Source of the DNA: a virus
IMG/VR virus record: IMGVR_UViG_3300028025_006607
Span: 1 to 40,042 of that record
Strand: one strand, 5' to 3'
Length of the DNA: 40,042 nucleotides
In this document: positions 22,580 through 30,880 of the stretch, piece after piece
Numbering within the stretch: position 1 is the first letter of the stretch
How the letters are laid out: each line of letters opens with the position of its first letter
The notes under the pieces: generated by a model
What the model saw: the letters and a program-made list of their open reading frames with translations, nothing else
Databases searched by the model: none
Told to the model about the DNA's origin: nothing
Position numbers and translations under genes: made by a program

Positions 22580-23928
22580 AGTATAAGTTTGGAACCTAAT
22601 AGTACTTGGTAATTTAAAACATTAGCACCTGCTAAATAAGTTCCACCACCTGTTAATCCTACTCCAAATGTTTTAGTTAACTTGTAGTTTATATTAAAGA
22701 ATGGAATGACAATAGGTTTAGAATCAAACCAAGATTCAGTATAGTATTTTGAATAAGGAGCATAAACAGCAGCCGTAATTAAAGTACCATCTATATTTTT
22801 GTAAATTTTACCTTTATACATAAACCCAGCTACAGCTAGAGTTGATATAATAGGTTCTTTATATAAGTAACCAGCACTACCAGCAGCACCATAGATAGCA
22901 GTAAAACGTTTTAAACTGTTTACTCTGATGAACATAGTTGTATTAGTCCAGGAACCAGGTTGAATTGAAAATCCTGAAGATAATAAATTAATGTGTTTAT
23001 TGCCTTTTTCAGTAGTACCAATCCAAGATTTCATTAGTGTAATATTACTAATTTTAGCTCGAATCATGTAGTCGGCTGATAAGCCAAATGATGCTGTTCC
23101 GTCTCCTTTTACGCGAGTAAAAGAAAATGTACCTCTAGCATCATTAGTTTTATCATCTGTTTTTTGAAGACCAACTATATCACCAGTTACTAAAATAGCA
23201 GGCTTTTGTACTTGTGTTCTAGCTTTAGCTGTTGTTTTAGAAGTTTGGTTTGCTTCTGTTTTTTGTTGTTCTGTTTTTGCTTCGTCTATTTTTTCTTCAG
23301 ATGGTACTCCTTCTTGACTCTCCCCTTGAGTTTCTCCTGCTGTTGTTCCTCCGCTAGATTCGCTAGAGTTAGAACCCCCAGAATTAGGTTCGCTATTACC
23401 CCCACTACTACCAGAACCGGAATTTGAATTATTGGGGGAACCAGTGTTATTGCTATTGTTGTTATTGTTACTATTGTTACTTGAGCTGGTGGTATTTGAC
23501 TGGGGGTTGTTATTGTTTTCGTTAGTGTTGGAGTTGGATGAGTTAGTGGAGTTAATATTTCCTCCTAGATTCATAGAAGAAATAGACGTAACAGCACTTA
23601 AATTTAAAACACTATTAACTAGATTTGTAGTTAAATTTGTAGTAGATGTTGTTGTAACCGTGGTAAATACTTCATCACAAGGGGATGCTATAAAGTTAGA
23701 GTATACTTGGTTAAGCCACGTATCTAAAACACCACTAGAAATTTCATTGTAAGTAAATGCTCTAGTTTGCCCATAGTACGATACTATAATAGGAGCAGAC
23801 ATATCGTACATCAAAGTTTGCACTTGTTGAGTACAAGGGTCAACATACGAATACATGAAGGTCTGCCCTTTTAAGGACAAACCTCCAAGTAGGAATAATA
23901 AAGCTAATATTTTACTTTTCAAAAACAC
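22576..23928 (-). CDS. Exported protein with low-complexity linker and probable outer-membrane barrel
   Basis: The 450-residue protein has a signal peptide (SKILALLFLLGGLSLKGQ). An N-terminal domain (about 20-90) contains VDPCTQQVQTLMYDMS. A long Asn/Ser/Gly/Glu-rich linker (about 120-235) follows. The C-terminal 210 residues have alternating strands such as KDIVG..., FTRVKGDGTASFGLSADYMI and FGVGLTGGGTYLAGANVLNY, ending in KLIL. This is the pattern of a small outer-membrane beta barrel. It overlaps the CsgG-like gene by 17 bases. Similar marine-phage proteins may exist near csgG genes, but I cannot name a family. Location in the outer membrane is inferred. Confidence 0.7.
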   Translation of the reverse strand: MFLKSKILALLFLLGGLSLKGQTFMYSYVDPCTQQVQTLMYDMSAPIIVSYYGQTRAFTYNEISSGVLDTWLNQVYSNFIASPCDEVFTTVTTTSTTNLTTNLVNSVLNLSAVTSISSMNLGGNINSTNSSNSNTNENNNNPQSNTTSSSNNSNNNNNSNNTGSPNNSNSGSGSSGGNSEPNSGGSNSSESSGGTTAGETQGESQEGVPSEEKIDEAKTEQQKTEANQTSKTTAKARTQVQKPAILVTGDIVGLQKTDDKTNDARGTFSFTRVKGDGTASFGLSADYMIRAKISNITLMKSWIGTTEKGNKHINLLSSGFSIQPGSWTNTTMFIRVNSLKRFTAIYGAAGSAGYLYKEPIISTLAVAGFMYKGKIYKNIDGTLITAAVYAPYSKYYTESWFDSKPIVIPFFNINYKLTKTFGVGLTGGGTYLAGANVLNYQVLLGSKLIL

Positions 23929-24634
23929 CGTTCTTGATAAGTTTTTCGATTACATTAGTACTAGCAGTTTCTAATGATTTACGAGTTGCCTTACCAACTG
24001 TGCTTTGAGAGAAAGTCATACCATCTAATGACTTTAAGAATGCTTCACCAGTTTTAGTAGCCTCACCTTCACCTGAACCAATATAAATTTGGCCAGTTTC
24101 AGCGTTTACAAATCTAACTTGTAGTCTAATAAATGTAGTTACTACAACTTTAGCTTTGCCTTTTACTACTGTTTCGTCCTCATCAACAGCAAAGTCAGCT
24201 ACAGTTACGTAAACAAAGTAACGAGCAGCTTTAATTTTACCTTTACCGTCAATAGGCTCTTCAAAGACACCTTTTTTAGATGCTTTGAATTGGGTTACCA
24301 TTCTTTCTTTGATTTCAGATTTTTCTTCGGTAAAATCAAAGCGATTTGTTTCATCTAAATAATCAAGCACTGATTCAGCAAATCCTAAACCTACATTTTT
24401 TTCTTGTAAGCCAGGGTACATTTTAAATACTTTCTCTAAATCTACGTTCACAACTTGAACAGTAGTTTTAGCCCCAGTATAATCTGAAACTGTTGAAATG
24501 CTTTTAGATACTACTTCATCTCCATCAGTTACAGTTGACATTGAACCGCAACCTGATAATAGAAGGAGGAATACTAGACTACCAAGGATCTTCTTCACTT
24601 GTCTCTTCTTTTTTAGCAGGAGCTGGTTTTTCAA
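23912..24634 (-). CDS. CsgG-like outer-membrane lipoprotein
   Basis: The 240-residue protein has a lipoprotein signal (KKILGSLVFLLLLSGCGSMS, Cys29 being the likely lipidated residue). A CsgG-like body follows, with KTTVQVVNVDLEKVF, GFAESVLDYLDETNRFDFTE, AARYFVYVTVADFAVDEDE, AKVVVTTFIRLQVRFVNAETG and ending STNVIEKLIKN. CsgG family proteins form ring-shaped outer-membrane pores for curli subunits. CsgG homologues have been seen in some marine T4-like phages. A GTG at 24598 would give a shorter, more standard signal peptide (VKKILGSL) and cut the overlap with the upstream gene from 56 to 20 bases; the given start is the ATG. No curli subunit gene is seen. Confidence 0.72.
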   Translation of the reverse strand: MKNQLLLKKKRQVKKILGSLVFLLLLSGCGSMSTVTDGDEVVSKSISTVSDYTGAKTTVQVVNVDLEKVFKMYPGLQEKNVGLGFAESVLDYLDETNRFDFTEEKSEIKERMVTQFKASKKGVFEEPIDGKGKIKAARYFVYVTVADFAVDEDETVVKGKAKVVVTTFIRLQVRFVNAETGQIYIGSGEGEATKTGEAFLKSLDGMTFSQSTVGKATRKSLETASTNVIEKLIKNGVFEK

Positions 24635-24914
24635 TTACTCTTTCTCTAATTACAGTGTTACCACCGCTTTGTTTTTGTTGGTTAGTGTTTTCAATGTTAA
24701 CAACTATTGGAGCAGGAGTAGCACCACCAACTGGAGTAGTTTGAGCTGGGGCTTCAATTACTTGTTCAGTTTTTACTTCTGTTTCTTCTTCAACACCAAA
24801 AAATTTATTGATGTTTGTTGTTACGTAAACCCCAGCTGCTGTGACAGCAGTTGTAAGCACACCTATTATAGTCTTTTTAAGACCTGATAATCCGCCTTCT
24901 TGTTCTTCGCTCAT
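24579..24914 (-). CDS. Single-pass membrane protein with Pro/Glu-rich tail
   Basis: The 111-residue protein has one membrane segment (KKTIIGVLTTAVTAAGVYVT, about residues 13-33). A low-complexity tail follows, rich in Glu, Pro, Thr and Gln (EETEVKTEQVIEAPAQTTPV), ending EETSEEDPW. The tail could span the periplasm. The CsgG-like lipoprotein starts inside it in another frame, an arrangement that recalls Rz/Rz1 spanin pairs, but that likeness is only structural. It is not recognised. Confidence 0.6.
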   Translation of the reverse strand: MSEEQEGGLSGLKKTIIGVLTTAVTAAGVYVTTNINKFFGVEEETEVKTEQVIEAPAQTTPVGGATPAPIVVNIENTNQQKQSGGNTVIRERVIEKPAPAKKEETSEEDPW

Positions 24915-24916
24915 TT

Positions 24917-26803
24917 TTATTTAGATATTATAGTTCTACTTGTGGCAACCTGCTTACCAGTTAAAATAGAAGTGTAATAAACACCATTATTTAAAACTGA
25001 TAAGTCTACTTCATATACATATTGACCTGCGGGTACATATTCGTTAATAACCTGGATTAATTTTTTTCCTGTAATATCAAATATAGCTACTTCTGTTTTA
25101 GAGTCTTGTAAAACATTAAATTGAACTACAGCTAACCCTTTTGTAGGATTAGGGTAGGTTACAATATCAAACCCCTCTAGGGCTTTTGGGTCTGAATTAC
25201 GTTTTCTAATTTCGATTCTACCATTAGTAGGTTTGATATTCATATCACTTGATTGAACATCACCCACATATTTTTCAGCTACATAAAGTGGGGATACAGT
25301 CCAGTTTAGTTTAGGTTTTAAAGCAGTAAATTGTAGAGTAAACACTACATCACCATCTACTAAATTATTGTCGTTTGAAAAATCGGCTCCACCCCATTCT
25401 ATAGCACCGTTTGAAGGGTTAAAGTACGACATCCAATTCATTGCTTTTTCACTGTTTAAAACATTACTGAATGAAAGCAAATCTTGGTCGTATTTAACAT
25501 TTAATTGTAAAGCACTTAAGTTATCTTGACCAGTAACTACAGTTACAGGAACGTTTACTAGGTTACCTTCTGTTACTTCTAGGTCTGGGAATCTAACTTC
25601 AATTTCATCTATTACATTATCGTATTGAACTGTTTGGTCAATAATGTAGTTTGGAGCATTGTTTGGATTAACAATTGTTATGGGCACTAAACGTGCCATT
25701 TTAAAACCAGTTGAGTTAGCATCACCCTTAACCGCTACATAGTATGTAACTGAGTCTTTACCGTTAATTAAGTACTCAAAGTTAGTTACACCTGGGATTG
25801 TTGAAGCTTGGGATGTAGATGTACCATTGATTGTGTTACGTTGTGTTTCTGTAAAGAATAAAATATCAGGCACATTATTAGGCCAAGTAGCAAAATTACC
25901 AGCTAATTTACCAAACACAGCATACGCATCCGAAATTGTAACTGAGTTAGATCCGTTTACATCCATAGTATAAAAGTCAAATCCTGTTGGAGTGTATTGA
26001 CCTAATACTGCTTGGTTAACTTTTTGGGCGTCTGCCGTTGAAATTACATTACCAATTGTCATGGTATCACCCTGAACTTTGATACGAGCGTGCCAATAAG
26101 TAGTATCTAATGTTTGAGTAAAGCTAAATCTACCTACTGTATTTGTTTTAATTGTTTCTACAGTAGTCCAAGTTGAACCTGTTTTAGGTTTTTTCTCTAA
26201 AGATAACCATAAGTTTTTAGCTCCATTACCTGCTGGGGTTACAAAACGTCCTTTAAATGTAAAAGCACGTTGAGTAAAGTTACCACCATAAGAATACATT
26301 GTTAAAGTAGTATCGTTTCCTAAATTAGTAGCAGCTAAGTTACTAAATGTTTGAGTGCCTGAAATTTTTAAGTCTTTAATACTATCTAAAGTATTCCAAG
26401 TAGCAGGTACAGCATGAGTAAAAGTAATACCTACAGCAGCGCCATTGGCATAACTAAAGTTTGTATTAGTACCTGTATAAACTAAAGTAACTGTAATGTG
26501 ACCATCAGTTTGGTTAACTACATATTGCATGTATTGGTCTGTAGCACTATATTTTAAAGCTACTACAGGAGCAGCTCCATTAAAAGCTACTTTATCATAC
26601 CATACTCTAAATTGTAAACCAGTAATTTTTTTACCGTTTTGATTAGTATAGTATAAGTCGGCTTCTGTAGTACCTGTAGTTGAAGTACCTACAGTATAAG
26701 AAGTATCTAAAATTACCCAGTGACCATTACTTGGAGCAGGTAAAGTTTGACCAAAAGTTACTACTGTAAATAGTAAAGCTAAAATTGAAAGGAATTTTTT
26801 CAT
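24917..26803 (-). CDS. Secreted cohesin/dockerin-like protein with type A T9SS sorting domain
   Basis: The 628-residue protein has a signal peptide (KKFLSILALLFTVVTFGQ). A cohesin-like beta sandwich (about 20-165) follows, then a prealbumin-like domain (about 180-255) and a dockerin-like module with MDVNGSNSVTISDAYAVFGK (near 280-300). A second cohesin-like domain lies at about 400-530 (LQLNVKYDQDLLSFSNVLNS; NNLVDGDVVFTLQFTALKP). The last 75 residues are a type A T9SS signal: VTYPNPTKGLAVVQFNV, VAIFDITGKKLIQV, AGQYVYEVDLSVLNNGVYY and a final TSRTIISK. The T9SS would move it across the outer membrane and anchor or release it. It starts 4 bases inside the metallopeptidase-like gene and is in the same run as the CsgG-like gene. 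Confidence 0.87.
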   Translation of the reverse strand: MKKFLSILALLFTVVTFGQTLPAPSNGHWVILDTSYTVGTSTTGTTEADLYYTNQNGKKITGLQFRVWYDKVAFNGAAPVVALKYSATDQYMQYVVNQTDGHITVTLVYTGTNTNFSYANGAAVGITFTHAVPATWNTLDSIKDLKISGTQTFSNLAATNLGNDTTLTMYSYGGNFTQRAFTFKGRFVTPAGNGAKNLWLSLEKKPKTGSTWTTVETIKTNTVGRFSFTQTLDTTYWHARIKVQGDTMTIGNVISTADAQKVNQAVLGQYTPTGFDFYTMDVNGSNSVTISDAYAVFGKLAGNFATWPNNVPDILFFTETQRNTINGTSTSQASTIPGVTNFEYLINGKDSVTYYVAVKGDANSTGFKMARLVPITIVNPNNAPNYIIDQTVQYDNVIDEIEVRFPDLEVTEGNLVNVPVTVVTGQDNLSALQLNVKYDQDLLSFSNVLNSEKAMNWMSYFNPSNGAIEWGGADFSNDNNLVDGDVVFTLQFTALKPKLNWTVSPLYVAEKYVGDVQSSDMNIKPTNGRIEIRKRNSDPKALEGFDIVTYPNPTKGLAVVQFNVLQDSKTEVAIFDITGKKLIQVINEYVPAGQYVYEVDLSVLNNGVYYTSILTGKQVATSRTIISK

Positions 26804-27237
26804 TGGATGTGTTTTAAGGCGTTTTCTTTAAGCCAAGGTTCAGGGTTTGTTAGTTTTTGTATAAATTCTAATTCATATCGATAACAATAATTTTCTTCTT
26901 CAGCAGGGGTCATTTTTACCCCCTTACGTAGGAAGTATAAATGAAGGGATTCATGAATCAAAACACAAGCTAGGTTATTGACTCCTAGTTTTACGTCTTT
27001 AGTTGACACATAAATCCTACCTGTTTTTCCTACTAATTCATTAGAAGAAAAATTACTTATCCAAAAACTAACCTCCTGACAAACACTATCCAATAACTGG
27101 TGTTTTTGTAAATCGGTCTGTTTTATAACAGTAAGCGCTGAATCTATCTTTAAATCCCAACCATCTCCTGCTTTATCAACTCTAATTTGACCTGAGCAGG
27201 TAAACGGTATGAGAAGTAAAAGTAAAAACAGTCTCAT
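26800..27237 (-). CDS. Secreted small HExxH metallopeptidase-like protein
   Basis: The 145-residue protein has a signal peptide (RLFLLLLLIPFTCSGQ) and a zincin motif CVLIHESLHLYF (His95-Glu96-x2-His99). Acidic residues follow (TPAEEENYCYRYELEF) that could give the third zinc ligand. It is much smaller than most zinc proteases. Substrate and activity are unknown; it may trim a phage or host envelope protein. Its stop overlaps the start of the T9SS protein gene (ATGA), so the two are made together. It begins just below the terminator hairpin at 27252-27275. Confidence 0.72.
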   Translation of the reverse strand: MRLFLLLLLIPFTCSGQIRVDKAGDGWDLKIDSALTVIKQTDLQKHQLLDSVCQEVSFWISNFSSNELVGKTGRIYVSTKDVKLGVNNLACVLIHESLHLYFLRKGVKMTPAEEENYCYRYELEFIQKLTNPEPWLKENALKHIQ

Positions 27238-27251
27238 TTACTTATAAATAT

Positions 27252-27275
27252 AAAAAGAGAGCATTGAATGCTCTC
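27252..27275 (-). terminator. Rho-independent terminator
   Basis: On the minus strand an 8-bp stem (GAGAGCAT with ATGCTCTC) with a 3-base loop is followed directly by TTTTTATATTT. It lies downstream of the coiled-coil gene (27303-27542) and just above the secreted metallopeptidase gene, so genes from 27237 leftward probably need their own promoter or read-through. Confidence 0.78.
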
Positions 27276-27302
27276 CTTCTTAAAAGTATTTTTAACTAAA
27301 AG

Positions 27303-27542
27303 TTATTGTTTCTTTGCCTTAGGCTTGTAATATCTTTTTTTCTTAGGTTTAACAGCTACTACTATATCTTTAGCTTCTTTTACTACTTTTTTAGTAGCTT
27401 CTTTAACCTCTTCTTTAAATTCAATTACTTCTTCTTTAACTTCAGCTACTTTTTCTTTAACTTCAGTTACTTTAGCTTCAATTTTTTCATCAATTGTAGT
27501 TTGTCCTAATAACCAATTCCAAAATTTTTTTAAAAATTTCAT
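27303..27542 (-). CDS. Small Lys/Glu-rich amphipathic helix protein
   Basis: The 79-residue protein has an aromatic N-terminal patch (MKFLKKFWNWLLGQ). A long regular helix follows, built of repeating (K/E)-V-x-E-V-K units (VTEVKEKVAEVKEEVIEFKE), and then a very basic tail (KPKKKRYYKPKAKKQ). It may lie on membranes or DNA, or form a coiled coil. The function is unknown. It is followed by a terminator. Confidence 0.6.
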   Translation of the reverse strand: MKFLKKFWNWLLGQTTIDEKIEAKVTEVKEKVAEVKEEVIEFKEEVKEATKKVVKEAKDIVVAVKPKKKRYYKPKAKKQ

Positions 27543-27576
27543 TTTAATTTAGTTTTAATGTTTATTATAAATATTA

Positions 27577-29286
27577 TTATCCATCGCAAGAAATGCAATC
27601 CACAGTGCGAGAACCAAGATCTCCTTTGATTACTGAGTCAGTACGCAAATAATATAGTGTTTTGATTCCAAGCTTCCACGCCTCTATATGCACCTGGTTA
27701 ATCCATTTTGGTGAATCTGTTGGATCAAACGACACGTTAAGTGATTGGGTTTGGTCAATGTACTTTTGTCTGATAGCAGCTTGTTGAACTAAACCTAGCT
27801 GGTTAATCTCTGGGAATGTCAAGAATACATCTTTTTCCTCATCAGTTAAGATATCACTTGGTAGGTTAAGGACTGAACCGTTATCAGCTAGGATTTGATC
27901 CCATACTTTATTTACATTGTGTCCTTTTTTATCCAGCAAAGTCTCTAATTCTGGGTTTTTAACAATAAATGTTCCTTTAGCACCGTTAAAAACGTAAACG
28001 TTTGCTGGTTGGGGTTCAATACCTGCTGAACATGCGCTGATACGAGAATTGGATACAGTTGGAGCGATTGCTAGCAAGTGTGTATTACGCATACCTGTAC
28101 CTTTACACCATAATGGCTCACCATATTCAACAGCCATTTTGCGGGATGCTGCTTCGGCTTGTGTTTTGATTTGGCTAAAGATGGTGTGTGTCCAAGCTGT
28201 AGATGCGATTGAGTTAAATGGTAAATTCTTTTGTTGTAAGAAAGTATGCCAACCCATTACACCTAAACCAAGTGCACGACCTTTTTTAGCGTGACGGTGT
28301 GAGCGAATCATAGATTCTTTACCGTTTGTTTTCTGGATGAATTCCTCCATTACACCATCCAAGAAATAGATAGCAGTTTCAACTACGTCTGTGTCTTTCC
28401 ATTCATCGTACTTGGCTAAGTTAAGAGAGGACAAACAGCAAATAAAGGAGTGTTCCTCATCTGTGTGCAAAGTAATCTCTGTACAAATGTTGGTCATGGA
28501 GACATCCAAGTTGTTCATTCGGTATGCTAAAGGATTGTCTTTGTTGACATTGTCCCTAAACATAATATATGGTTCTCCGGTTTCTACGCGTGATTTAAGT
28601 ATTTCTAACCACAGTGACATAGCCTCGCTGTCGCGATCATTTAAGCGCTTCATAAACGCATCATCTACAACTACACACTGGTGTAGGTTAAGACATTGAC
28701 GGTTTGGATCACCTTTTGGACGGCGAATTTGAAGGAACTCGTGAATATCTTTGTGATTAATATCTAAGTTTACTGATGCTGCTCCTCTACGTACTGAACC
28801 TTGATTAGTTGCGATAATAGTTGAGTCATAAATTTTAGCCCAAGGTACTACTCCTTCAGATCTTCCATTTCCAGTGATGTTTTCTCCTCGTCCTCGAATT
28901 CTGCTAAGGGAAATTCCTACACCACCACCGTACGAAGTAAGACGCATAAGTTCTGCGTTAGTAAGGCCGATACCTCTAACACTGTCTGGAGTATCAATTC
29001 CAAAGCAGCTAATAGGCAAACCACGATCAGTTCCGGTATTGCTGAGAACAGGGCTTGCTAATCCAATCCAACCATTCCAAATATATTTAAAGAATTTGTT
29101 TTCTAAATCGGGGCGATTTAGACGCATTGCTACTGCGTGTGCAACTCGTCTATATGCTTTTTTAGGTGTTTCACCTGGTAATAGATAACCCTTAGAGATT
29201 GTTGAGAGGGCTACCTCATCAAAATATTCGGGATAGTCTTTACCACGCTCCCATTGTGTAAAATCTACTACTAAATTATTGTCCAT
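27577..29286 (-). CDS. nrdA: Ribonucleotide reductase class I, large subunit NrdA
   Basis: The 569-residue protein makes dNDPs from NDPs with NrdB. It has the active-site cysteines Cys94 (LPISCFG) and Cys283-284 (FICCLSSLNL), the N-x-C-x-E motif NICTE at 266-270 with the radical Cys268, and the C-terminal redox pair CISC at 564-567. It is much shorter than E. coli NrdA (761) because it lacks the N-terminal ATP-cone, so it should escape dATP feedback inhibition through that site. Only 1 base separates it from the T9SS type B gene upstream. It matches phage supply of dNTPs during replication. Confidence 0.96.
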   Translation of the reverse strand: MDNNLVVDFTQWERGKDYPEYFDEVALSTISKGYLLPGETPKKAYRRVAHAVAMRLNRPDLENKFFKYIWNGWIGLASPVLSNTGTDRGLPISCFGIDTPDSVRGIGLTNAELMRLTSYGGGVGISLSRIRGRGENITGNGRSEGVVPWAKIYDSTIIATNQGSVRRGAASVNLDINHKDIHEFLQIRRPKGDPNRQCLNLHQCVVVDDAFMKRLNDRDSEAMSLWLEILKSRVETGEPYIMFRDNVNKDNPLAYRMNNLDVSMTNICTEITLHTDEEHSFICCLSSLNLAKYDEWKDTDVVETAIYFLDGVMEEFIQKTNGKESMIRSHRHAKKGRALGLGVMGWHTFLQQKNLPFNSIASTAWTHTIFSQIKTQAEAASRKMAVEYGEPLWCKGTGMRNTHLLAIAPTVSNSRISACSAGIEPQPANVYVFNGAKGTFIVKNPELETLLDKKGHNVNKVWDQILADNGSVLNLPSDILTDEEKDVFLTFPEINQLGLVQQAAIRQKYIDQTQSLNVSFDPTDSPKWINQVHIEAWKLGIKTLYYLRTDSVIKGDLGSRTVDCISCDG

Positions 29287-29287
29287 C

Positions 29288-30880
29288 TTATTTTATGATT
29301 GTTATATTGAATGTATGATTTTCTTTTTTAGAAGCCCAATTTAAGTATAAAGTCCCGTAATATACTCCAGGGGGAACATCACCACCGTTCCAATCGTTTT
29401 TGTAATCTGTTTGCTCATAAACTATTTTACCCCATCTATTGTAGATTACAATATAGTTAGTAGTCCAAGTGTTTAGATTTTTGATCTTAAACGTATCGTT
29501 AATATTATCTCCATTTGGAGTTAACACGTTTGGAATTGTTACTGGACGGGGTCTTGGACGAGGTTCAGGTTCAGGGCCATTTGGATCTTCGTCTAATTCA
29601 GGATCGATTGGAGGAGGGGGAGGAGGTGGGGGGCAGTCTTTAACTACAATTACTATTGTATCAAATTCTGACATAGGTAATCCACACTTATTGATTAAAG
29701 TATTTCCATCATCTCCTTTTTTACTGTAAAGATAATATCTTCCATTTAATTGGAGTCCAAAAGGAAAATATAACTCTAGAGAATCAGTTTCAGCGTTGAC
29801 ATCACAATTAGCCTGGATTTGAGTTATAGCTACAGGTTGACCATCGGGACCTGTCATTCTAAAGTCTGTAGTGTTAACTGAATAGCAGTCTAGCTTGATA
29901 TGGAATTTTAAAGTTAAACTAGTATCTCCACAACTTGCCTCTATGTAAGGTAAAGCAGTTAACGTGTCAATAGGATATAAAAAAGGATCATATTGTACAC
30001 CTTGGGTTGCTAACAGGTTGCAATTTGGAGAGACTGAGATCATCATGTCTCGGCTTGCACTTCCTACTTGATACCACGAACCATATAAAGTGTCGAATCT
30101 CCACTCTTCAACCAAAACTGATAATACATCAATTTCTACTTGGGTTGGAAGGAATGAAATTAACCCTGTACTAGGGTTAATGTTAAAGTAAGTTGAGGTA
30201 ACAGGTTGAGTTGCAGTCCAACCTGCATCAAATGGAATGTTTGTTTGGGTTGGGTAAGCTCCTTCTCTACAGTTAATTAAAGAGTAAACGATTGAATCAC
30301 CATTAGCCTCAATTACGGATTGCTTCCAGTTAAACGGATTACCCACACAGAATGCTCGTACTGGTTCACTTACAAAAATAGGAGATGAATTTTGCCCTTG
30401 TGTAGAATTGTCCAGTTTGGCATCAAAATAGAATCCATCGTTACCAAAAGCACCGTTTGATCCGTTTATATTGTTGATACCTCCTGGTCTGCAGCAATTG
30501 TCGTACCAAAATCTATAATCCGAGCAATTACCGGGTAAAATAACGTACCCAATGTATAAGTAAACCTCTAGCGTTTTGGTTGTAGGCCCAGGAACAACAC
30601 AATCAAATAAAGTAGGGGCTACTAAACCAGAACCAGGTTGCAAATTCATAGGAATGTTTATGTTTGAATAACATCCTGAACTAACTGTTACCTGATCTGT
30701 AGTGGGCATAGCAATACCTGTTACATCTCGATAAACTCGTAAGATAACTTTATAATGACGAGCTACTCCTGTTGAATCTCCTATGTAACGATACTGGATG
30801 TCACCTCCAGAGAGGTGACTACCCAGTAAAGATAAAGTGGAGAATAAAAAAGATAAAATTAAAAGATACTTTCGTCCCAT
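29288..30880 (-). CDS. Secreted protein with type B T9SS (gliding-motility) C-terminal domain
   Basis: The 530-residue protein has a signal peptide (YLLILSFLFSTLSLLGSH). The start SHLSGGDIQYRYIG is typical of large surface proteins of Bacteroidota. Cysteine-containing beta domains follow (to about residue 415), then a proline/acidic linker (DCPPPPPPPPIDPELDED; PEPEPRPRPRP). The C-terminal 85-residue domain has VLTPNGDNINDTFKIKNL, IVIYNRWGKIVYEQTDY and DWNGGDVPPGVYYG, the type B T9SS sorting domain (gliding-motility-associated). The gene lies inside the nrd operon, overlapping nrdB by 22 bases. Its role could be adhesion or change of the host surface; the sequence does not say. Confidence 0.9.
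   Translation of the reverse strand: MGRKYLLILSFLFSTLSLLGSHLSGGDIQYRYIGDSTGVARHYKVILRVYRDVTGIAMPTTDQVTVSSGCYSNINIPMNLQPGSGLVAPTLFDCVVPGPTTKTLEVYLYIGYVILPGNCSDYRFWYDNCCRPGGINNINGSNGAFGNDGFYFDAKLDNSTQGQNSSPIFVSEPVRAFCVGNPFNWKQSVIEANGDSIVYSLINCREGAYPTQTNIPFDAGWTATQPVTSTYFNINPSTGLISFLPTQVEIDVLSVLVEEWRFDTLYGSWYQVGSASRDMMISVSPNCNLLATQGVQYDPFLYPIDTLTALPYIEASCGDTSLTLKFHIKLDCYSVNTTDFRMTGPDGQPVAITQIQANCDVNAETDSLELYFPFGLQLNGRYYLYSKKGDDGNTLINKCGLPMSEFDTIVIVVKDCPPPPPPPPIDPELDEDPNGPEPEPRPRPRPVTIPNVLTPNGDNINDTFKIKNLNTWTTNYIVIYNRWGKIVYEQTDYKNDWNGGDVPPGVYYGTLYLNWASKKENHTFNITIIK

Noticed and set aside
23400-23560. Tandem repeat or microsatellite of biological interest
   Set aside because: The simple-sequence DNA is coding for an Asn/Ser/Gly-rich linker in an exported protein and shows no regular unit.
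21527-30880. Host chromosome contamination explaining the T9SS genes
   Set aside because: These genes share strand and tight overlaps with phage genes on both sides (nrdA, nrdB and the lysis cassette), so a chimeric assembly is unlikely; read mapping across 29280-29290 and 30855-30885 would settle it.
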